A stretch of 64,000 nucleotides of DNA from Craterostigma plantagineum (Eukaryota; Streptophyta; Magnoliopsida; Lamiales; Linderniaceae): positions 930,001 through 994,000 of the forward strand of contig JAPQWV010000124.1 in the NCBI GenBank assembly GCA_027422505.1, in the 5' to 3' direction. The notes under the pieces were generated by a model, which worked only from the letters and a program-made list of their open reading frames with translations, searched no databases and was not told where the DNA came from. A program made the position numbers and the translations under genes. Of the stretch, positions 58,715-64,000 are shown piece by piece; within the stretch, counting starts at the first letter, position 1, and the number at the start of each line of letters is the position of its first letter.

Positions 58715-61406
58715 ATGGGTGTAGCCGGTTCCAAGCTGGAGAAAGCTTTGGGCGACCAATTCCCCGAAGGAGAGAGATATTTTGGTCTGGAAAATTTTGG
58801 CAACACTTGTTATTGCAACAGTGTTCTTCAGGTTGTGCGGTGCAGTTTTTTTTTTTTTTTTCTTGGGTGGTTCTGATCGGATGGCGTTCGTTATCTTTCT
58901 TTTGTTGTTTTTTTCTTTTTTTGGTTTGTCTCGAGCTGCTCTTGAAATTGGTGATAGGTTGTTATGTAATCTTCAAGTGTTTGGTTCATGGACTGGTATA
59001 GTTATTGTGGCATAAGGTTCTCTTATTAGGTTTGATCAGCTTAGAGGACTGCAATTTATGGATAATTTTTGTTTCTTGGAGATAAGTTTTTGCATTATTT
59101 TCAAGAGACTGAGCAAAAAGGCTATTCTTCAAGATGGTTCGTTGACTTTTGATATTTTGGGTTTACCCACCCAAGAATTGATGTTGTATGTTTTGTTATG
59201 TGGATAATTAGCATGAACCTGAGTTTGTTTTTTAAATCACGTGCACTAGCTAGTACAAGTGATTCTACCACTTTGGTTTGCTGAAGAATATGTCTTTATC
59301 TCACTCTTGTGGAAGAGATTTACTGATTTTTAACGTGTATAAAAGTATGGTGGGTTGGACGATATTTGCTGATTTAGGAAGGTACTGATTGATGTTGAAA
59401 GTGTCAATTGGCGTTCTTCGAGGATTAAATTTTTCTGTTTCTTTTAATTAGATTATTGTTGAGGGTAGTTGTTTCTTCATGTTGATGAGAAAGCTGTGCT
59501 AATTTGCTTTAAAGAATTGGTCATGTTTTTGCTCTGTCTTACGGAATTGTTTTCCCTTTCCAGGCTCTTTATTTTTGTGTACCATTTCGAGAACAGCTAC
59601 TTGAGTATTACTCAAATAACAAAAACAAAGGGGAAGCAGATAGAATCTCTTAATATCTCTGGCTGAACTGTTTTCGCAGGTATTACGTTAAGCTAGTAAT
59701 AATATTCATTATCATGTGGCTTTTATGTTATGTTTTTTTATGTAAGTGCCTGGTATAATATGCAGAAATTTCTTTCTTGGACTCGTGCTTCTGGATAAAT
59801 AATTCTGATTCAATGCTTGTTTGACCAAGTGTTTGCTTAGCAATAACACCATATTTCATGTTTATCCTATAGCAAGAGTATTTTTCTTTTATCAAAGTAA
59901 CCCCTATTTGTTCTAATATCCATTTTTGGCAAATTACTGCGTTTTGGTTTGCACATCCATCAGTTTATCATCTATTTCATGCATGTCTATGATGGTGAAG
60001 AAGTAAATCCTCATGAGATAACCTATGTCAATTGTTTGCTGTAGATAAGTTCACAAAAGAAAAAAACAGGGGTAATAGCTCCAAAACGCTTTGTACAGAG
60101 AGTTAGAAAAGAGAATGATCTTTTCCGCGGATACATGCATCAGGTTTGTCTCTGTAGATTTAAGCTCTTCTAATATGTTGTTACACCTTTTATATTTCAC
60201 GTTTCAACTTTCACGTAAGATGAAATTTTGTCAAGGTAGGTGATCATGTTATCCAAGATCCTTGAATATATACGTGAGAAATAGGTGCTAACACAAAATA
60301 AATGTGGAATTACAATCTATACAGTCACCAATCTGTAAAAAGGAATGCAAATTATTTGTCGCGAAACATGTTTTCAACATGGAATTTTGTCATTTGACTG
60401 ATTTATGCAAATTTTCTCTCCAGGATGCTCATGAATTCCTGAACTTTTTGCTCAATCAATTGGTTGATATACTGGAGAAAGAATCTCAAAGAACTACCAA
60501 CGAGGGCGGTGTGAATGAGACCACAAATGGACCCGTCAATGGTGCTAAGCCTGAACCACTAGTTACATGGGTGCACAAGAACTTTCAGGTAAAAGTAACA
60601 TGGTATTTTCAGCTGTTCATTCACCTGATTTCATTTCTTCTCTTTCTAATTCTAGCAAGAATACATGTCAGGCTACTTTTTTCATCTGTGTTTATATTTT
60701 TTCCTTGCTTTTTATATCGACTTCGACGAGACAGGGCATTCTAACAAACGAGACCCGATGCCTAAGGTGCGAGACAGTCACCGCAAGGGATGAGACTTTC
60801 CTAGATTTAAGCCTCGACATCGAACAAAACAGTTCGATCACAAGCTGCCTCAAGAACTTCAGCTCCACCGAGACCCTTAACGCTGAGGACAAATTCTTCT
60901 GTGACAAGTGCTGCAGGTAATTAAATATTCCCTATCACACCAAAAAAAGGGAGAGAAGAAAATCATCAATCTTCAAAGAACTTTAAAAATTACACAAATG
61001 CAGTTTGCAAGAAGCCCAAAAGAGGATGAAGATCAAGAAACCGCCGCAGATATTAGTCATCCACCTCAAGAGGTTCAAGTTCATGGAACAGCTTAACCGC
61101 CACAAAAAGCTTTCTTACCGAGTAGTTTTCCCCTTGGAGCTCAAACTGAGCAACACGATGGAGGACGCCGACTCAGAGTACTCCCTATTCGCTGTGGTGG
61201 TCCACGTGGGAAGTGGGCCCAACCACGGGCACTACGTGAGCCTAGTGAAGAGCCACAATCACTGGCTATTCTTCGACGACGAAAATGTTGAGATCGTCGA
61301 CGAGTCTGCAATTCAAACTTTCTTCGGGTCTGCCCAGGAATACTCGAGCAATACTGATCATGGATATATTCTGTTCTATGAGAGCCTACTCGCCTCTGAC
61401 TCGTAA
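58715..61406 (+). CDS. UBP3/4: Ubiquitin carboxyl-terminal hydrolase 3/4 (UBP3/UBP4, USP12/46 type)
   Basis: Six exons (58715-58831, 59564-59679, 60045-60143, 60424-60588, 60735-60916, 61004-61406) give about 360 aa after one base correction. The N-terminus starts MGVAGSK (possible myristoylation). The Cys box is [16 protein letters not shown]. The zinc-binding CxxC pairs are CLRC and CDKC. The His box is [20 protein letters not shown]. The size and the short form fit Arabidopsis UBP3/UBP4, nuclear deubiquitinases needed for pollen development. Exon 2 is one base short: the frame reads GEAD and then hits a stop, while [12 protein letters not shown] continues one base out of phase (59641-59646). 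Inserting one base restores the conserved reading. Confidence 0.9.
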
Positions 61407-63353
61407 AAGGTTCGATATATATGGTTCGAAAAACCTCTGCTTTACTTACTGATTGTTATTCTGAAAAAATGGCATGCCTTTTGATTGTTCCATGTGTGGC
61501 CTTTGCTTTAGCCATTACTGTCGCTGTTTTCTGGTTTTATGTACAGTAATGAATGAGCACTGTAATGTGTCACTACTCCCTTGAGGTTTTCTTTTGGGGT
61601 TAAAAGAATAAATGGAGTGGTTGGTTGGTAATTAGCTTGTTTTGTAATTCTATCTATACATTGAATGTTAAGGGAATAAAAGGAAAGGGATATCTATTAT
61701 TACCACTTGGCACTTTTTGAGCTTACACTTGGAAACAAGTTTTTCCTTGCCTTGTAACATCATTTTGATTAATATATAGATATTAATTACCTTCTATATT
61801 AGCAATCATGGACGGCATTTTTATTTTATAATAATATCAATCAATTTTATTGAGAGTTGAAGTATGTAAGGACACGTAGAGAGGGCGAAGCACTTTGGTT
61901 GGCCTTATAATTTTTGATTTGGTCCAAAAAAATTTTTTTATTTAAAACATGTTTAAGTAGCCACATATTGGGATCTTTAATCATTTAAATTGATTATTCT
62001 TACACGTACACCTGCCTGCCGACGAACAGTAACAAATATAGTGTAACTTTTTAAAGTGGCACTTGGAAGTTTTAAGAACAATTGCAAAAATTTGATTTTA
62101 GTAAAGCCATAGTATTCGATTTGATATATCCATCCAACTATCTTCAATTATCATTTTATAACGTTCGATATTGATTATGAACTTAATCTAGTATTACAGC
62201 GGACTCGTGTATGGATATTTTCATGCAAAAGAAAAACTAACTATAATAATTAAATTAATTTCTCTCAAGTTTCTAGAACTGGTTATACTATGTAATTAAA
62301 CAATTTATTTCTTCTAATAAAAATTATATTCATAGGAGCGAATTTCCGTCCACAATAAATACATCCCTAGGCCGAACAGAAGTCGATAATTTTACATCAA
62401 AGAGTTCGCGTAAATACTTTATATCAAATAAAACTCTCATTTTTCTATGAAAATTCCATCTACATTATTATTTCATGAATCGTGTTCTTGGTCTCCGTGT
62501 CGCCCAACTCCGTAAAAACGAAAAAAAAAATAAAAAAATCAATGATTACAGCTTAGAGGGCAGCTATAGCGTTACCAGAAGACGTGAAAATCGGAAGCTC
62601 CGTATGGTGATTCATGTCCATTCGTTAGATATAGAGAAATATCAGTAATTCAACCAATGTATGACAGCGGTAAGATTCAGAATTTTTTGAGCTGCAGAGG
62701 GAATTCCTGGGCTTCTTCGATTTTGATTGCGATAGTTCGCTTTTGATATTGAATTGTGGGTTTAAACAAATTTTATTTTTTTATTGTGTTTATGGATATG
62801 GGTTTAATTCTCGTTTTCCTGAGCTCATCATTGCTTTCTGCTGTTCCGTTCCTGGATTCATCATATGGGTTTCCATTTTTTTTAATAATCCTGATTTTTT
62901 TCCAAGCATAGTAGTTGAAGCTTCGTAGCTGTTGATGTTCATGGTTTGTTTTCCTTTCCTTCATAGATTAATCATAATTGCGATTCATATTGATTGATTT
63001 GATGGCTTAGTTAGGGTGTTGATTATGAGTTGCTAACTCTAGGGGACATGATAATGTTTTGTCGACGTATATGAGCAATGAAATTAATTTGGCGCGAATC
63101 GAATTAATGCCTGCAGAAAAAGACAATGAAAGTTTTCATATGGATTCGATTGATTAATCATGAATAGAGTCATTAACCGAAGACGATCTTGCTATGATTT
63201 GTTTGTCTAGGTCTTTATGTCTTGAGCTTCTTTGATTCCGACTTGTTCATAGTTTTGTGATTATCCAGGAAATAAAATTCCAGCGCATTAGGGTGAAGAT
63301 CAATTGAAGCTAAACTGGGAAATAAAAAGAAGTAATTAACAGGAAAAAAAAAA
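61407..63353. other. UBP3/4 3' flank and 5' leader of the F-box/kelch gene
   Basis: AT-rich with no coding gene. A GTAAGA donor at 62670 and a TTAACAG acceptor ending at 63342 suggest a 5' UTR intron (62670-63342) for the F-box gene, with the acceptor 11 nt before its ATG. Confidence 0.5.
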
Positions 63354-64000
63354 ATGGGAGCTAGGTTGAGCATGAACAATCAAAACGCAGGTGCCATTGA
63401 GAATTATGAATCTCCCCAATTTGAGCCCCGTAAGAGGCAAAAGACGTGTTGTAGCTCATGGGACGACAACCCTCGTCTGATCCCTAACCTCCCCGACGAA
63501 ATATCGATTCAAATTCTCGCCAGAATCCCAAGAATCAGTCTGAGTAACGCAAAGCTTGTCTCAAGAAAATGGAGGACGACATTGATGAGCGAAGAGCTCT
63601 ACACCCTAAGGAAAGAGCTCAAAACAACAGAGGAATGGCTCTACGTTCTAACCAAACTCGACGGCGAAAAGCTGATGTGGTATGCATTGGACCCAATTTC
63701 CAAGATATGGCAAAGGTTGCCCCCAATGCCTCACGTCTCCTTCGAACAAGGATGTAATAAATGGAGCCTATCTGCCCTTCGTATTGCTGATGCTATAAGA
63801 GGATGGTTTGGAAGAAAATCAACTTTGGCCCAAATACCCTTCTGTGGATGCGCAATTGGAGCTGTAAACGGTTGCTTATATGTAATGGGTGGTTTTAAGC
63901 GTTCTACAGCTATGAACTCAGTGTGGCGTTACAGCCCAATTTCCAATTCTTGGCTTGAAGTAAATCCCATGTCTATTGGTCGAGCTTATTGCAAAACGGG
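63354..64000 (+). CDS. F-box/kelch-repeat protein, 3' end beyond the window
   Basis: An open frame of 215 codons runs off the window with no stop. The F-box is LIPNLPDEISIQILARIPRI (about residues 42-61) plus LVSRKWRTTLMSEELYTLRK. The plant-typical linker EEWLYVLTKLDGEKLMWYAL follows, then the first kelch blades (MPFCGCA-like IPFCGCAIGAVNGCLYVMGG and SVWRYSPISNSWLEVNPM). The closest recalled relative is Arabidopsis At1g22040. Such proteins are substrate receptors of SCF E3 ligases; the target is unknown. Confidence 0.92.
   Translation, partial: MGARLSMNNQNAGAIENYESPQFEPRKRQKTCCSSWDDNPRLIPNLPDEISIQILARIPRISLSNAKLVSRKWRTTLMSEELYTLRKELKTTEEWLYVLTKLDGEKLMWYALDPISKIWQRLPPMPHVSFEQGCNKWSLSALRIADAIRGWFGRKSTLAQIPFCGCAIGAVNGCLYVMGGFKRSTAMNSVWRYSPISNSWLEVNPMSIGRAYCKT

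Noticed and set aside
60304..60744. 146-codon frame around UBP3/4 exon 4
   Set aside because: Only 60424-60588 is exon; the remainder is intron sequence that happens to be open.

Overview
This window looks like nuclear genomic DNA of a flowering plant, most likely a eudicot and perhaps a Lamiales-type asterid (that lineage guess is weak). The evidence is intron-rich genes with GT-AG junctions, plant-only families (RETICULATA-related, fibrillin, DUF1644, MBD8, CDKF;1), an intron-containing tRNA-Tyr, a Stowaway MITE, hAT elements and a Copia/Sirevirus LTR retrotransposon. Exon structures were built by hand from splice signals, reading phase and recalled family sequence. No alignment was run.

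Layout. 0-3.5 kb, plus strand: the 3' part of a RETICULATA-related (DUF3411) gene, then a fibrillin/PAP4-like gene. 3.6-8.3 kb, minus: a 15-exon sterol-glucosyltransferase-like UGT, followed by a foldback element. 9.3-13.5 kb, minus: a DUF1644 gene and the RNA-binding protein RZ-1A. 14.5-24.1 kb, plus: TRM11 (sharing a divergent promoter with RZ-1A across a Stowaway MITE), TRAP-alpha, and an unrecognised basic protein whose intron 1 holds a hAT element. 26.2-39.1 kb, plus: a phosphatidylserine decarboxylase (C2, EF hands, PSD) gene carrying two large insertions. 39.3-50.8 kb, minus: URB2/NPA2-like and MBD8-like genes, with a hAT element upstream of URB2. 51.1-51.5 kb: a small secreted cysteine-rich peptide. 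52.5 kb: tRNA-Tyr. 52.8-57.6 kb, minus: CDKF;1 and an alpha/beta hydrolase. 58.7-61.4 kb, plus: UBP3/4. 63.4 kb to the end: the start of an F-box/kelch gene.

The most striking region is the PSD gene. A Sirevirus with nearly identical LTRs sits exactly on an intron 3' splice site, so its 5-bp target duplication copies the acceptor. Immediately downstream, a 440-bp exon-intron-exon segment is perfectly duplicated on either side of about 1.1 kb of TIR-element DNA.

Five genes (PSD, URB2, MBD8-like, alpha/beta hydrolase, UBP3/4) each need exactly one extra base to keep their conserved frame. That points to residual one-base deletions in the assembly rather than five independent mutations. The genes are mostly unrelated housekeeping functions: plastid lipid and leaf biology, sterol glycosylation, tRNA and rRNA maturation, ER translocation, PE synthesis, CDK activation, deubiquitination and methyl-CpG reading. 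They do not form one pathway.
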